DNA of 64,000 bases. Origin: Streptomyces sp. CB02959 (GTDB lineage: Bacteria > Actinomycetota > Actinomycetes > Streptomycetales > Streptomycetaceae). A program made the translations under genes and the position numbers. Under the pieces are notes generated by a model. That model was not told the origin of the DNA and ran no database searches. It saw only the letters and a list, made by a program, of their open reading frames with translations. Below, piece by piece: positions 17,297 through 26,743 of the stretch; position 1 is the stretch's first letter; every line of letters begins with the position of its first letter. The stretch spans positions 62,001 through 126,000 of the forward strand of contig NZ_NNBP01000010.1 of NCBI RefSeq assembly GCF_002803155.1, given 5' to 3'.

Positions 17297-19447
17297 TTAG
17301 ACGGGCACGCTCGCGATACCCGGGGCCAGGAACTTCTTGCCGGTCACCCGCTCGGAGACGCCCTCGCGGTCCAGGTACGGCGTGATGCCGCCCAGGTGGA
17401 AGGGCCAGCCGGCGCCGGTGATCAGGCACAGGTCGATGTCCTGCGCCTCGGCGACCACGCCCTCGTCCAGCATCAGGCCGATCTCCTGCGCCACGGCGTC
17501 CAGCACCCGGTCGCGGACCTGCTCCTCGGTCAGCACCGAGTCGCCCTGCTTGAGCAGCGCGGCGACCTCCGGGTCCAGCTCCGGCTTGCCGCTGTCGTAG
17601 ACGTAGAAGCCGCGCTTGCCGGCCTCGACGACCGCCTTGAGGTTGGGGGAGACCGTGAAGCGCTCCGGGAAGGCGCCGTGCAGCGTCTCGGAGACGTGCA
17701 GGCCGATCGCCGGGCCGACCAGCTCCAGGAGGACGAGCGGCGACATCGGCAGACCGAGCGGCTCGACCGCCTTCTCGGCGACGGCGACCGGGGTGCCCTC
17801 GTCGATGACGTTCTGGATCTCGCCCATGAAGCGGGTCAGGATGCGGTTGACGACGAACGCCGGGGCGTCCTTCACCAGCACGGCCGTCTTCTTCAGCGAC
17901 TTGGCGACCGCGAAGGCGGTGGCCAGCGACGCGTCGTCGGTCTTCTCGGCGCGGACGATCTCCAGCAGCGGCAGGATCGCGACCGGGTTGAAGAAGTGGA
18001 AGCCCACGACCCGCTCGGGGTGCTTGAGCTTCGCGGCCATCTCGGTGACCGAGAGGGAGGAGGTGTTGGTGGCGAGGATGGCGTGCTCCGGCACCACCGC
18101 CTCGACCTCCGCGAACACCTGCTGCTTGACGCCCATCTCCTCGAAGACGGCCTCGATGACGAAGTCCGCGTCGCCGAACGCGGCGGCCTTGTCGAGGTGG
18201 CCGGAGACCAGGCCCTTGAGGCGGTTCGCCTTGTCCTGGTTGACCCGGCCCTGGAGCAGCAGCTTGTCGATCTCGCCGTGGACGTACGCCACGCCCTTGT
18301 CGATCCGCGCCTGGTCGATGTCCGTGAGGACGACCGGGACCTCCAGGCGGCGGGCGAACAGCAGCGCCAGCTGGGAGGCCATCAGGCCCGCGCCGACCAC
18401 GCCGACCTTGGTGACGGGGCGGGCCAGCGACTTGTCCGGCGCGCCGGCGGGCCGCTTGGCGCGCTTCTGCACCAGGTTGAACGAGTAGATGCCGGACCGC
18501 AGTTCGCCGCCCATGATCAGGTCGGCGAGGGCCACGTTTTCGAGATCGAACAGCGTCTCGGCGTCGAAGCCCTCGCGGGCGGAGCCCGCGTTCTTGGCGG
18601 CCGCGATGATGTCCAGCGCGCGGTAGGCGGCGGGGGCCGCACCGTGCACCTTGCTGTCGGCGATGGCCTTGCCGCGTGCCACGGCGGCGTCCCACGCCTC
18701 ACCGCGGTCGACCTCGGCCCGTACGACCTCGGTCTCGCCGGTCAGCACCGAAGCGGTCCAGATCAGCGACTGCTCCAGGAAGTCCGCGCCCTCGAAGAGC
18801 GCGTCCGCGATGCCGAGCTCGAAGACCTGCTTGCCCTTGAGCTGCTTGTTCTGGTTGAGCGAGTTCTTGATGATCACGCTCACCGCGCGGTCCGCGCCGA
18901 TGAGGTTCGGCAGCAGCGCGCAGCCGCCCCAGCCGGGGACCAGGCCGAGGAAGACCTCGGGGAGCGAGAAGGCCGGCAGCGCCTTGGAGACGGTGCGGTA
19001 GGTGCAGTGCAGACCGACCTCGACACCGCCGCCCATCGCGGCGCCGTTGTAGTACGCGAAGGTCGGCACGGCCAGCGACGACAGCCGCTTGAAGACGTCG
19101 TGGCCGCCCTTGCCGATGGCCAGCGCGTCCTCGTGGCGCTTGAGCAGCTCGACGCCCTTGAGGTCGGCGCCCACGGCGAAGATGAACGGCTTGCCGGTGA
19201 TGCCCGCGGCGACGATCGCGCCGTCCGCGGCCTCCTTCTCGACCTGGTCGATCGCGACGTTGAGGTTCGCCAGCGACTGCGGCCCGAAGGTCGTCGGCTT
19301 GGTGTGGTCCAGGCCGTTGTCCAGCGTGATGAGCGCGAACCGGCCCGCGCCCTTGGGGAGGTCGAGGTGGCGCACGTGCGCCTGCGTCACGACCTCGTCG
19401 GGGAACAGCTCGGCCGCACCCTTCAACAGCTCAGCGGTGGTGCTCAT
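17297..19447 (-). CDS. fadB: Fatty acid oxidation complex alpha subunit (enoyl-CoA hydratase/3-hydroxyacyl-CoA dehydrogenase)
   Basis: This 716-residue bifunctional enzyme carries out the hydration and NAD-dependent oxidation steps of beta-oxidation. The N-terminal ~280 residues are a crotonase fold (FAVGADLKGVELL oxyanion region and GGGVEVGLHCTYRT). A Rossmann fold starts near residue 335 (VGVVGAGLMASQLALLFARR), followed by the 3HCDH helical domains with FHFFNPVAILPLLEIV and FVVNRILTRFMGEI. Start 19447 is set by the repeated spacer that ends in ATGAGC. It follows the thiolase gene in one operon, as in S. coelicolor SCO6026-6027, and the two products likely form a complex. Confidence 0.93.
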   Translation of the reverse strand: MSTTAELLKGAAELFPDEVVTQAHVRHLDLPKGAGRFALITLDNGLDHTKPTTFGPQSLANLNVAIDQVEKEAADGAIVAAGITGKPFIFAVGADLKGVELLKRHEDALAIGKGGHDVFKRLSSLAVPTFAYYNGAAMGGGVEVGLHCTYRTVSKALPAFSLPEVFLGLVPGWGGCALLPNLIGADRAVSVIIKNSLNQNKQLKGKQVFELGIADALFEGADFLEQSLIWTASVLTGETEVVRAEVDRGEAWDAAVARGKAIADSKVHGAAPAAYRALDIIAAAKNAGSAREGFDAETLFDLENVALADLIMGGELRSGIYSFNLVQKRAKRPAGAPDKSLARPVTKVGVVGAGLMASQLALLFARRLEVPVVLTDIDQARIDKGVAYVHGEIDKLLLQGRVNQDKANRLKGLVSGHLDKAAAFGDADFVIEAVFEEMGVKQQVFAEVEAVVPEHAILATNTSSLSVTEMAAKLKHPERVVGFHFFNPVAILPLLEIVRAEKTDDASLATAFAVAKSLKKTAVLVKDAPAFVVNRILTRFMGEIQNVIDEGTPVAVAEKAVEPLGLPMSPLVLLELVGPAIGLHVSETLHGAFPERFTVSPNLKAVVEAGKRGFYVYDSGKPELDPEVAALLKQGDSVLTEEQVRDRVLDAVAQEIGLMLDEGVVAEAQDIDLCLITGAGWPFHLGGITPYLDREGVSERVTGKKFLAPGIASVPV

Positions 19448-19523
19448 GCCTTGTCCTCGCTTCGCTCGGCCGTGCATGCGCACGGTGCGCACCTCTCCGT
19501 AGTTCGCTCGCTGCGCTCGCTCA
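19445..19523 (-). repeat. Inter-cistronic spacer repeat, copy 2 (fadA-fadB)
   Basis: Read on the minus strand the spacer starts at the fadA stop with TGAGCGAGCGCAGCGAGCGA, holds AGGTGCGC, a short GC-rich inverted element of different sequence (CCGTGCGCATGCACGG), then CCGAGCGAAGCGAGG, and ends in the fadB start ATGAGC. Block order, spacing and most bases match the xylG-xylH copy. Confidence 0.8.
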
Positions 19524-20741
19524 CTTGCCTGCCCCCTCGAAGTGCGGGTTCTCCCAGATAACGGTGCCGCCCATGCCGAAGCCGACGCACATGGTGGTGA
19601 TGCCGTAGCGGACCTGCGGCTGCTCCTCGAACTGCCGCGCCAGCTGCGTCATCAGACGCACACCGGACGACGCCAGCGGGTGGCCGAAGGCGATCGCGCC
19701 GCCGTACTGGTTGACCCGCGGGTCGTCGTCGGCGATGCCGTAGTGGTCGAGCAGCGAGAGCACCTGGACGGCGAACGCCTCGTTGATCTCGAACAGACCG
19801 ATGTCATCGATCGTCAGACCGGCCTTGGCCAGCGCCTTCTCGGTCGCCGGGACCGGGCCGATGCCCATGACCTCGGGCTCGACACCCGCGAAGGCGTAGT
19901 CCACGAGGCGCATCTTGACCGGCAGGCCCAGCTCGCGCGCCACGTCCTCGGCGGCGACCAGCGAGGCGGTGGCGCCGTCGTTGAGGCCGGCGGCGTTGCC
20001 CGCGGTCACCCGGCCGTGCGGACGGAACGGGGTCTTCAGCCCGGCGAGGTTCGCCAGCGTCGTGCCCGGACGCATCGGCTCGTCGGTGGTGGCCAGGCCC
20101 CAGCCGGTCTCGCCGGCCTCGGCGTTGGTGCGGCGGACCGAGATCGGCACCAGGTCGGCCTGGATCTTGCCGTCGGCGTACGCCTTGGCGGCCTTCTCCT
20201 GGCTGCGCACCGCGTACTCGTCGGCGCGCTGCTTGGTGATGTGCGGCAGCCGGTCGTGGAGGTTCTCCGCCGTCATGCCCATGAAGAGGGCCGACTGGTC
20301 GACCAGCTTCTCCGACACGAAGCGCGGGTTGGGGTCCACGCCCTCGCCCATCGGGTGCCGGCCCATGTGCTCGACACCGCCGGCCACGGCGATGTCGTAC
20401 GCACCGAAGGCCACCCCGCCGGCGACGCTGGTCACCGCGGTCATCGCACCGGCACACATCCGGTCGACGGAGAAACCGGGCACGGACTGCGGCAGCCCCG
20501 CCAGGATGGCGGCGGTGCGGCCCAGGGTCAGGCCCTGGTCGCCGATCTGGGTGGTGGCGGCGAGGACGACCTCGTCGATCCGGGCCGGGTCCAGGTCCGG
20601 GTTGCGGCGCAGCAGCTCCCGGATGCACTTGACGACCATGTCGTCGGCGCGGGTCTCGTGGTAGATGCCCTTCGGGCCCGCCTTGCCGAACGGGGTGCGG
20701 ACGCCGTCGACGAAGACGACGTCCCTAGCGGTACGAGGCAC
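19521..20741 (-). CDS. fadA: Acetyl-CoA acyltransferase (3-ketoacyl-CoA thiolase)
   Basis: This 406-residue thiolase cleaves 3-ketoacyl-CoA with CoA, the last step of beta-oxidation, and pairs with FadB. The nucleophilic Cys lies in SVDRMCAGAMTAV near residue 95, the catalytic His in YGGAIAFGHPLASSGVRL near 360, and the second Cys in ITTMCVGFGMGG near 390. GTG at 20741 is preferred over the upstream ATG because AGGAG lies 8-10 bases before it. The stop overlaps the first base block of the repeated spacer. Confidence 0.92.
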   Translation of the reverse strand: MPRTARDVVFVDGVRTPFGKAGPKGIYHETRADDMVVKCIRELLRRNPDLDPARIDEVVLAATTQIGDQGLTLGRTAAILAGLPQSVPGFSVDRMCAGAMTAVTSVAGGVAFGAYDIAVAGGVEHMGRHPMGEGVDPNPRFVSEKLVDQSALFMGMTAENLHDRLPHITKQRADEYAVRSQEKAAKAYADGKIQADLVPISVRRTNAEAGETGWGLATTDEPMRPGTTLANLAGLKTPFRPHGRVTAGNAAGLNDGATASLVAAEDVARELGLPVKMRLVDYAFAGVEPEVMGIGPVPATEKALAKAGLTIDDIGLFEINEAFAVQVLSLLDHYGIADDDPRVNQYGGAIAFGHPLASSGVRLMTQLARQFEEQPQVRYGITTMCVGFGMGGTVIWENPHFEGAGK

Positions 20742-20945
20742 GTTGGCTCTCCTCCAGGTGCGGGATGGCACTGCTGCGGGCGCGCCCCGGAGGACGCGTC
20801 ACACGCCCATGCTACTTACGGGTAACCAAGCTGCACACCCCCCTCGCCCGGAGCGGCGAACGTCACACCGCCCGGTGGCCGGAACCCGCCGGCGCGAAGG
20901 GCCCGGGGAGCCGGGAGGAAGCCGGGGGACCCGGCGCACGCAAAA

Positions 20946-20982
20946 GGGCCCCGGCCGCGCGGGGGATGCGCGGCCGGGGCCC
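20946..20982 (-). terminator. Terminator of the RNase D gene
   Basis: GGGCCCCGGCCGCGC and GCGCGGCCGGGGCCC pair perfectly over 15 bases with a 7-base loop. On the minus strand the stem is followed by TTTTG, so it resembles a classical intrinsic terminator for the gene ending at 21007. Confidence 0.88.
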
Positions 20983-21006
20983 TCGGTGGCGTCGGACCGG
21001 GCCCGG

Positions 21007-22281
21007 TCAGGAGCCGTTGGCCACCAGGGTCTCGGTCAGGAGCGGTGCGACCAGCTCGATCTGCCAGGGGCGGGCGCCGTGTGCGGACAGGGCCTCGGCG
21101 ACCGTCTCCGGGGTCGGGCCGGCCGGCGGCTCCCAGCACAGCCGGCGCACGGTGTCCGGGGTGATGAGGTTCTCCTGCGGGAGGTTCAACTGCTCGGCGA
21201 GGGCGGTCACCGCCGTGCGGGCGGCCGACAGCCGGGCCGCGGCGGCCGGGTCCTTGTCGGCCCACGAGCGGGGCGGCGGCGGGCCGTTGAGCTGCTGGCC
21301 GGGCTGCGGCAGTTCGCTGTCCGGCAGCCCCCGGGCCTGGTCGACGGCGGTCTGCCACTGCTCCAGCTGACGCCGGCCCATCCGGTGCCCGAACCCGGGC
21401 AGCGCGGCCAGCGCGTGGACGTTGGGCGGGAGTTGGAGCGCGGCCTCGATGATCGCGGCGTCGCCGAGCACCTTGCCGGGCGAGACGTCGCGCCGCTGGG
21501 CGACCTGGTCGCGCAGCGTCCACAGCTCCCGGACGACCGCCATCTGCCGGCGCCGGCGCACCTTGTGCATCCCGGACGTCCGGCGCCAGGGGTCCTTGCG
21601 GGGCGGCGCCGGGGGAGCGGCGGCGATGGCCGCGAACTCCTGCCGGGCCCACTCCAGCTTGCCCTGCCGGTCCAGTTCCTCCTCCAGCGCGTCGCGCAGA
21701 TCCACCAGCAGCTCGACGTCGAGCGCGGCGTAGCGCAGCCACGGCTCGGGCAGCGGGCGGGTGGACCAGTCGACGGCGGAGTGCCCCTTCTCCAGGGCGT
21801 AGCCGAGGACGTTCTCGACCATGGCGCCCAGGCCGACCCGGGCGAAGCCGGCCAGCCGCCCGGCCAGCTCGGTGTCGAACAGCTTGGTGGGGACCATCCC
21901 TATGTCGCGCAGACAGGGCAGGTCCTGGGTCGCGGCGTGCAGCACCCACTCGGCGTCGCAGATCGCGCCACCGAGCGTGGCGAGGTCGGGACAGCCGACC
22001 GGGTCGATCAACACGCTGCCGGCACCCTCACGGCGCAGCTGGACGAGGTAGGCGCGCTGGCCGTAGCGGTAGCCCGAGGCGCGCTCGGCGTCCACGGCGA
22101 CCGGGCCTCGGCCGGCCGCGAAGGCGGCGACGACCTCGGTGAGCGCCTCGCCGGCGGCGGTCACCGGGGGGATGCCCTCGCGGGGTTCCAGTAGGGGTAC
22201 CGGCGCCGGTCGGGAATCCGGAGGCGATTCTCCGGGTGCTCGCAGTGTCGTGTCTGCTGCGGTCTTTTGGGCGTCGGTCAC
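21007..22281 (-). CDS. rnd: Ribonuclease D-type 3'-5' exoribonuclease with HRDC domain
   Basis: This 424-residue protein has a DEDD exonuclease domain (about residues 50-220; VAVDAERASGYRYGQRAYLV gives the first acidic pair, DWSTRPLPEPWLRYAALDVE the last) and an HRDC helicase/RNase D C-terminal domain near 240-320. Such enzymes trim the 3' ends of tRNA precursors and other structured RNA. The N-terminal ~45 residues are a proline-rich extension. The gene is monocistronic, closed by a strong terminator. The precise substrate is inferred from the family. Confidence 0.88.
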   Translation of the reverse strand: MTDAQKTAADTTLRAPGESPPDSRPAPVPLLEPREGIPPVTAAGEALTEVVAAFAAGRGPVAVDAERASGYRYGQRAYLVQLRREGAGSVLIDPVGCPDLATLGGAICDAEWVLHAATQDLPCLRDIGMVPTKLFDTELAGRLAGFARVGLGAMVENVLGYALEKGHSAVDWSTRPLPEPWLRYAALDVELLVDLRDALEEELDRQGKLEWARQEFAAIAAAPPAPPRKDPWRRTSGMHKVRRRRQMAVVRELWTLRDQVAQRRDVSPGKVLGDAAIIEAALQLPPNVHALAALPGFGHRMGRRQLEQWQTAVDQARGLPDSELPQPGQQLNGPPPPRSWADKDPAAAARLSAARTAVTALAEQLNLPQENLITPDTVRRLCWEPPAGPTPETVAEALSAHGARPWQIELVAPLLTETLVANGS

Positions 22282-22361
22282 CAGTCAAGGGTATCTGTGT
22301 ATGCACGTCGCCCGTCGGGGGAATGTTCCCTCGACGGGCGGGACGGGTCAGGAAGCGGGGT

Positions 22362-23024
22362 TCAGTGGATGATGCCGGTGCGCAGCGCGACCGCCACCAT
22401 CCCGGCCCGATCGCCGGTGCCGAGCTTGCGCGCGATCCGGGCGAGGTGGCTCTTCACGGTGAGCGCGGACAGTCCCATCGAGACGCCGATGGCCTTGTTG
22501 GACTGACCCTCCGCCACCAGCCGCAACACCTCCACCTCGCGCCCCGACAGCTCGCGGTAGCCACCGGGGTGGCCCGGGGCGCCCGGCGGGCGGCGCTGCA
22601 TCCGGGCCGCGTTGGCGCCGATCGGCGCGGCGCCCGGCCGGCCCGGCAGGCCGAGGTTGGTGCGGGTGCCGGTGACGACGTAGCCCTTGACGCCGCCGGC
22701 GAGGGCGTTGCGGACGGCGCCGATGTCGTCGGCGGCGGAGAGTGCGAGGCCGTTGGGCCAGCCGGCCGCCCGGGTCTCGGACAGCAGGGTGAGGCCGGAG
22801 CCGTCGGGCAGGTGGACGTCGGCCACGCAGATGTCGCGCGGGTTGCCGACGCGGGGACGGGCCTCCGCGATGGACGACGCCTCGATCACGTCCCGCACGC
22901 CGAGGGCCCACAGGTGGCGGGTGACGGTGGAGCGGACGCGGGGGTCGGCCACGACGACCATGGCGGTCGGCTTGTTCGGGCGGTAGGCGACCAGGCTCGA
23001 AGGTTGCTCAAGGAGAACTGACAC
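22362..23024 (-). CDS. Orphan LuxR-family response regulator
   Basis: This 220-residue protein has an N-terminal receiver-like domain with a probable phospho-acceptor Asp in CVADVHLPDGSGLTLL near residue 68, and a C-terminal LuxR/NarL helix-turn-helix (LSGREVEVLRLVAEGQSNKA ... LTVKSHLARIARKLG). The usual acidic pair at the first beta strand is reduced (VVVADPRV), so classical phosphorylation is doubtful. No sensor kinase is adjacent. It matches SCO6029 by position. The A+T-richer stretch at 23100-23160 probably carries its promoter. Confidence 0.85.
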   Translation of the reverse strand: MSVLLEQPSSLVAYRPNKPTAMVVVADPRVRSTVTRHLWALGVRDVIEASSIAEARPRVGNPRDICVADVHLPDGSGLTLLSETRAAGWPNGLALSAADDIGAVRNALAGGVKGYVVTGTRTNLGLPGRPGAAPIGANAARMQRRPPGAPGHPGGYRELSGREVEVLRLVAEGQSNKAIGVSMGLSALTVKSHLARIARKLGTGDRAGMVAVALRTGIIH

Positions 23025-23296
23025 CGGGCCTCCTGGGGAGTGGCGGGGACGGAAGCCGACTGGGGAAAGCCGGAATGATCCGTGTTTGAAGGGTCACTGA
23101 CCTCTTCGGCAGCAATCCGGCGGGACTTTAGACTTTGATCACGATTTAGTTAGGGGCAATTCGGGCAAATCGGATGCGTGAGCGATCAAGGTGAGCATGG
23201 AGTGCACATCGAGGTGATCACAGGCGTACGGAAACGGCGAGATGCCGCGCTTCCGGACATCCCGGACGCGCGGCACCTCGCCGTCGTGTAAGCCCC
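23025..23296. other. Leader region of the LuxR regulator gene
   Basis: No gene is supported in these 272 bases. They hold an unusually A+T-rich patch (about 23095-23165) with a TGATCA palindrome and TAAA/TTAG runs on the minus strand, compatible with a promoter for the LuxR gene; no -10/-35 pair stands out clearly. Confidence 0.4.
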
Positions 23297-23953
23297 TCAG
23301 CGGGCCTGTGGACCGCGGCGCTGCGGCAGCGCCACCACTCCGCCGCGCGGCACCGGGTCGAGCGGGGCCGGCGGCAGCCCCGCCACCTGGCACAGCAGAT
23401 CGCACCACGCCGACAGATGGGCCGCGAGGTCCGGCACCCCGCCCGGCCCCTCGGCCGGCGTCCACGACGCCCGGATCTCGATCTGGGTCGCCGGCTCCCG
23501 CGCCGCGAGCCCGCCGAAGTAGTACGACCCGGCCCGGGTGACCGTCCCGCTCGGCGCGCCGTAGTGCACCCCGCGTGCCTCCAGCGCACCGGTCAGCCAG
23601 GACCACGACACCTCGGGCAGCAGCGGGTCGGCGCCCATCTCCGGCTCCAGTTCCGCGCGGGCCAGCGTCACCACCCGGAACGTGCCCTGCCAGGTCTCGT
23701 CGCCGGCCGGCTGGTGCAGCACCACCAGCCGCCCGTCCGCCAGGTCCCGGTCCTCGCCGTCCGGCCCCGCCCCGCGCTCGACCACCGCGGCCTCCAGCGC
23801 GTAGGCGTACGGGGCGAGGCGTTTGGGTGCAGGTGTCGGGTCGGTCTCGATCTCCGGCCGCAGCCGTGCCGCGCGGAGCGCCTCGACCGCCTGACGGAAG
23901 GGGATCGGGGTCTCGTCCGCGCTGTCCGCGAGGTGTTCTTGAGCCGCAGCCAT
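23297..23953 (-). CDS. DUF3000 family protein
   Basis: This 218-residue protein is recognised as the actinobacterial DUF3000 family by its conserved position next to hemE and by blocks such as PIPFRQAVEALRAARLRPEI and PEVSWSWLTGALEARGV. It has no signal peptide or membrane segment, so it should be cytoplasmic. Function is unknown. It diverges from hemE with a 102-base shared promoter region, which may hint at co-regulation. Confidence 0.78.
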   Translation of the reverse strand: MAAAQEHLADSADETPIPFRQAVEALRAARLRPEIETDPTPAPKRLAPYAYALEAAVVERGAGPDGEDRDLADGRLVVLHQPAGDETWQGTFRVVTLARAELEPEMGADPLLPEVSWSWLTGALEARGVHYGAPSGTVTRAGSYYFGGLAAREPATQIEIRASWTPAEGPGGVPDLAAHLSAWCDLLCQVAGLPPAPLDPVPRGGVVALPQRRGPQAR

Positions 23954-24055
23954 GCCCGGAAGGGTAGGCGGAAGACGGCGTACATATGGGGAGGACACCC
24001 GGTGCGCGCGTCGCCCATTCGGAGGTGCCGACGGGCGCATGCGAAGATTTGCCGC

Positions 24056-25123
24056 GTGAGCGCCAACGATGCCCTTACGGGCCAGCAGCAGACCGCGACG
24101 TACGACTCGGCCTTTCTCAGGGCGTGCCGGCGCGAGCCGGTGCCGCACACGCCGGTGTGGTTCATGCGCCAGGCCGGGCGCTCGCTCCCCGAGTACCGCA
24201 AGGTCCGCGAGGGCATCGCGATGCTCGACTCCTGCATGCGGCCCGAGCTGGTCACCGAGATCACGCTGCAGCCGGTGCGCCGGCACGGCGTGGACGCCGC
24301 CATCTACTTCAGCGACATCGTGGTGCCCCTGAAGGCCATCGGCGTCGACCTCGACATCAAGCCCGGTATCGGCCCGGTCGTCGAGAACCCCATCCGCAGC
24401 CGCGCCGACCTGGAGCGGCTGCGCCCGCTGGAGCCCGGCGACGTCTCCTACGTCACCGAGGCCATCGGCCTGCTCACCCGCGAGCTGGGCGCCACCCCGC
24501 TCATCGGCTTCGCCGGCGCCCCGTTCACGCTCGCCAGCTACCTCGTCGAGGGCGGCCCGTCCCGCAACCACGAGCACACCAAGGCCCTGATGTACGGCGA
24601 CCCGCAGCTGTGGGCCGACCTGCTCGACCGGCTCGCGGACATCACCGCCGCCTTCCTCAAGGTCCAGATCGAGGCCGGCGCCAGCGCGATCCAGCTCTTC
24701 GACTCCTGGGTCGGCGCGCTCTCCCCGGCCGACTACCGGCGCTCGGTGATGCCCGCCTCCGCCAAGGTCTTCGACGCGGTCGCCTCCTACGGCGTCCCGC
24801 GGATCCACTTCGGCGTCGGCACCGGCGAACTCCTCGGCCTGATGGGCGAGGCCGGCGCGGACGTGGTCGGCGTCGACTGGCGGATCCCGCTGGACGAGGC
24901 GGCCCGCCGGGTCGGCCCCGGCAAGGCGCTCCAGGGCAACATCGACCCGGCCGTGCTCTTCGCCCCCCGTGAGGCCGTCGAGACCAAGGCCCGTGAGGTC
25001 CTCGACGCCGCCGCCGGCCTGGAAGGCCACGTCTTCAACCTCGGCCACGGCGTGCTGCCCGACACCGACCCGGACGCGCTGACCCGCCTCGTCGAGTACG
25101 TCCACACGCAGACCGCGCGCTGA
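24056..25123 (+). CDS. hemE: Uroporphyrinogen decarboxylase
   Basis: This 355-residue cytoplasmic enzyme removes the four acetate carboxyls of uroporphyrinogen III to give coproporphyrinogen III, feeding heme synthesis. Signature blocks are PVWFMRQAGRSLPEYR near residue 35 and GFAGAPFTLASYLVEGG near 150. GTG at 24056 is the first start giving the family's usual length. The product is the substrate of CgoX (HemG/HemY type), encoded 6 kb downstream next to HemQ. Confidence 0.95.
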   Translation: MSANDALTGQQQTATYDSAFLRACRREPVPHTPVWFMRQAGRSLPEYRKVREGIAMLDSCMRPELVTEITLQPVRRHGVDAAIYFSDIVVPLKAIGVDLDIKPGIGPVVENPIRSRADLERLRPLEPGDVSYVTEAIGLLTRELGATPLIGFAGAPFTLASYLVEGGPSRNHEHTKALMYGDPQLWADLLDRLADITAAFLKVQIEAGASAIQLFDSWVGALSPADYRRSVMPASAKVFDAVASYGVPRIHFGVGTGELLGLMGEAGADVVGVDWRIPLDEAARRVGPGKALQGNIDPAVLFAPREAVETKAREVLDAAAGLEGHVFNLGHGVLPDTDPDALTRLVEYVHTQTAR

Positions 25124-25205
25124 GCGGGACGGGGGAGGGCCGGCTCTGCAAGGGGCGGGCCCGCCCCCGCTCCTGGTCCCTTCCCGGCCGGCGGACGCGC
25201 CCTAG

Positions 25206-26600
25206 CTAGGTCGTGCTCCCGGCCGCTCGCACCGCCGCGTCCGCCTTGCGGGCCGCCACCAGGACCGGGTCCCAGACCGGCGAGAACGGCGGGGCGTACC
25301 CCAGGTCCAGGGCGGTCATCTGCTCCACCGTCATCCCCGCGGTGAGCGCCACCGCGGCGATGTCCACCCGCTTCCCCGCGCCCTCCCGGCCGACGATCTG
25401 CACCCCCAGCAGCCGCCCCGTACGCCGCTCGGCGAGCATCTTCACGTGCATCGGGCGGGCGCCGGGGTAGTAGCCGGCGCGGCTGGTCGACTCGATGGTG
25501 ACGGTGACGAACCGCAGCCCCGCCGCGCGGGCCTGGCGCTCCAGCAGCCCGGTGCGGGCGATCTCCAGATCGCAGACCTTGCTGACGGCCGTGCCGACGA
25601 CCCCCGGGAAGGTCGCGTAGCCGCCGGCCACATTGGCGCCGATCACCTGGCCGTGCTTGTTGGCGTGGGTGCCCAGCGCGATGTGCCGGTGCTCCCCGGT
25701 GATCAGGTCGCGCACCTCGATGCAGTCCCCGCCCGCCCAGACGTGCTCCTGGCCGGACACCCGCAGCGCCAGGTCGGTGCGCAGGCCCCCGGAGGTGCCC
25801 AGCGGCAGCCCGGCCGCCTCGGCCAGGGCGGTCTCCGGGCGGACGCCCAGCCCCAGCACCACCACGTCCGCCGGGTATTCGGCGTCGTCCGTGACCACCG
25901 CGCGGGCCCGGCCGTCCGCCGTGTCGGTCAGCACGCCGGTGACCCGCGCGCCGGTCACCACCTCGACACCCATCCCGCACATCGCGGTGCGCACCAGCGC
26001 GCCCATGTCCGGGTCGAGGGTGGACATCGGTTGCGCGCCCTGCTCCAGGACCGTGACCTGGTAGCCGCGGTGGACCAGTGCCTCGGCCATCTCCACGCCG
26101 ATGTACCCGGCGCCGATGACCACCGCCCGCCGGCCCGACGCCCCCTTCAGCCCGTACAGCAGCGCCTGCCCGTCGTCCAGGGTCTGCACCCCGTACACGC
26201 CCGGTGCGTCGATCCCCGGCAGCGGCGGGCGCAGCGGGCGCGCCCCGGTCGCCACCACCAGCTTGTCGAAGCCGGTCCACGCCTCCCGGCCGCCGTCCTC
26301 CAGGTCCCGGCTGCGCACCCGGCCCCGGTCCAGGTCGATCTCGGTGACCTCGGTGCGCAGCCGCAGGTCGATGTCCCGGGCCCGGTGCTCCTCCGGCGTC
26401 CGGGCGATCAGCGCGTCCGGTCCGTCCACCTGTCCGCCCACCCAGTACGGGATGCCGCAGGCGGAGTACGAGGTGAAGTGGCCGCGCTCGAAGGCCGTGA
26501 TGGCCAACGCGTCCGGCCCCTTGTGCCGACGGGCCTGTGACGCGGCGGACATCCCCGCCGCGTCCCCGCCGATGACCACCAGCCGCTCCGGCGCCGCCAT
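25206..26600 (-). CDS. FAD-dependent pyridine nucleotide-disulfide oxidoreductase (CoA-disulfide reductase/NADH oxidase family)
   Basis: This 464-residue flavoprotein has an FAD-binding Rossmann motif (VVIGGDAAGMSAASQARR), the active-site block SYSACGIPYWVGG with Cys48 as the single redox cysteine typical of CoA-disulfide reductase and NADH oxidase/peroxidase, an NAD-binding motif (VVIGAGYIGVEMAEALVHRG near 170), and a C-terminal dimerisation domain. It may reduce a low-molecular-weight disulfide or oxygen; the acceptor cannot be told. A CGTGTT hexamer array lies 16 bases upstream of its start. Aldehyde dehydrogenase and thiolase genes on the same strand lie upstream. Confidence 0.85.
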   Translation of the reverse strand: MAAPERLVVIGGDAAGMSAASQARRHKGPDALAITAFERGHFTSYSACGIPYWVGGQVDGPDALIARTPEEHRARDIDLRLRTEVTEIDLDRGRVRSRDLEDGGREAWTGFDKLVVATGARPLRPPLPGIDAPGVYGVQTLDDGQALLYGLKGASGRRAVVIGAGYIGVEMAEALVHRGYQVTVLEQGAQPMSTLDPDMGALVRTAMCGMGVEVVTGARVTGVLTDTADGRARAVVTDDAEYPADVVVLGLGVRPETALAEAAGLPLGTSGGLRTDLALRVSGQEHVWAGGDCIEVRDLITGEHRHIALGTHANKHGQVIGANVAGGYATFPGVVGTAVSKVCDLEIARTGLLERQARAAGLRFVTVTIESTSRAGYYPGARPMHVKMLAERRTGRLLGVQIVGREGAGKRVDIAAVALTAGMTVEQMTALDLGYAPPFSPVWDPVLVAARKADAAVRAAGSTT

Positions 26601-26616
26601 CCCCGCGTCCTCTCGT

Positions 26617-26646
26617 CGTGTTCGTGTTCGTGTTCGCGTTCGTGTT
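26617..26646. repeat. Hexamer tandem repeat (CGTGTT)5
   Basis: Five head-to-tail CGTGTT units, the fourth varying to CGCGTT, lie 16 bases upstream of the oxidoreductase start codon, in its probable 5' leader. Confidence 0.85.
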
Positions 26647-26743
26647 CGGGGAGTCCCGCGGGTTCGCGGGTCCCTCGGTTGCGGCTCAGTACTGCCCGGT
26701 TCCGACCGTTTCGATGCGTTGCGGGGCCCGTATCGGGCGTCGG

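Noticed and set aside
25152..25167. GC palindrome after hemE as a terminator
   Set aside because: The palindrome is self-complementary with no loop and lies in a convergent gap; too weak to list.
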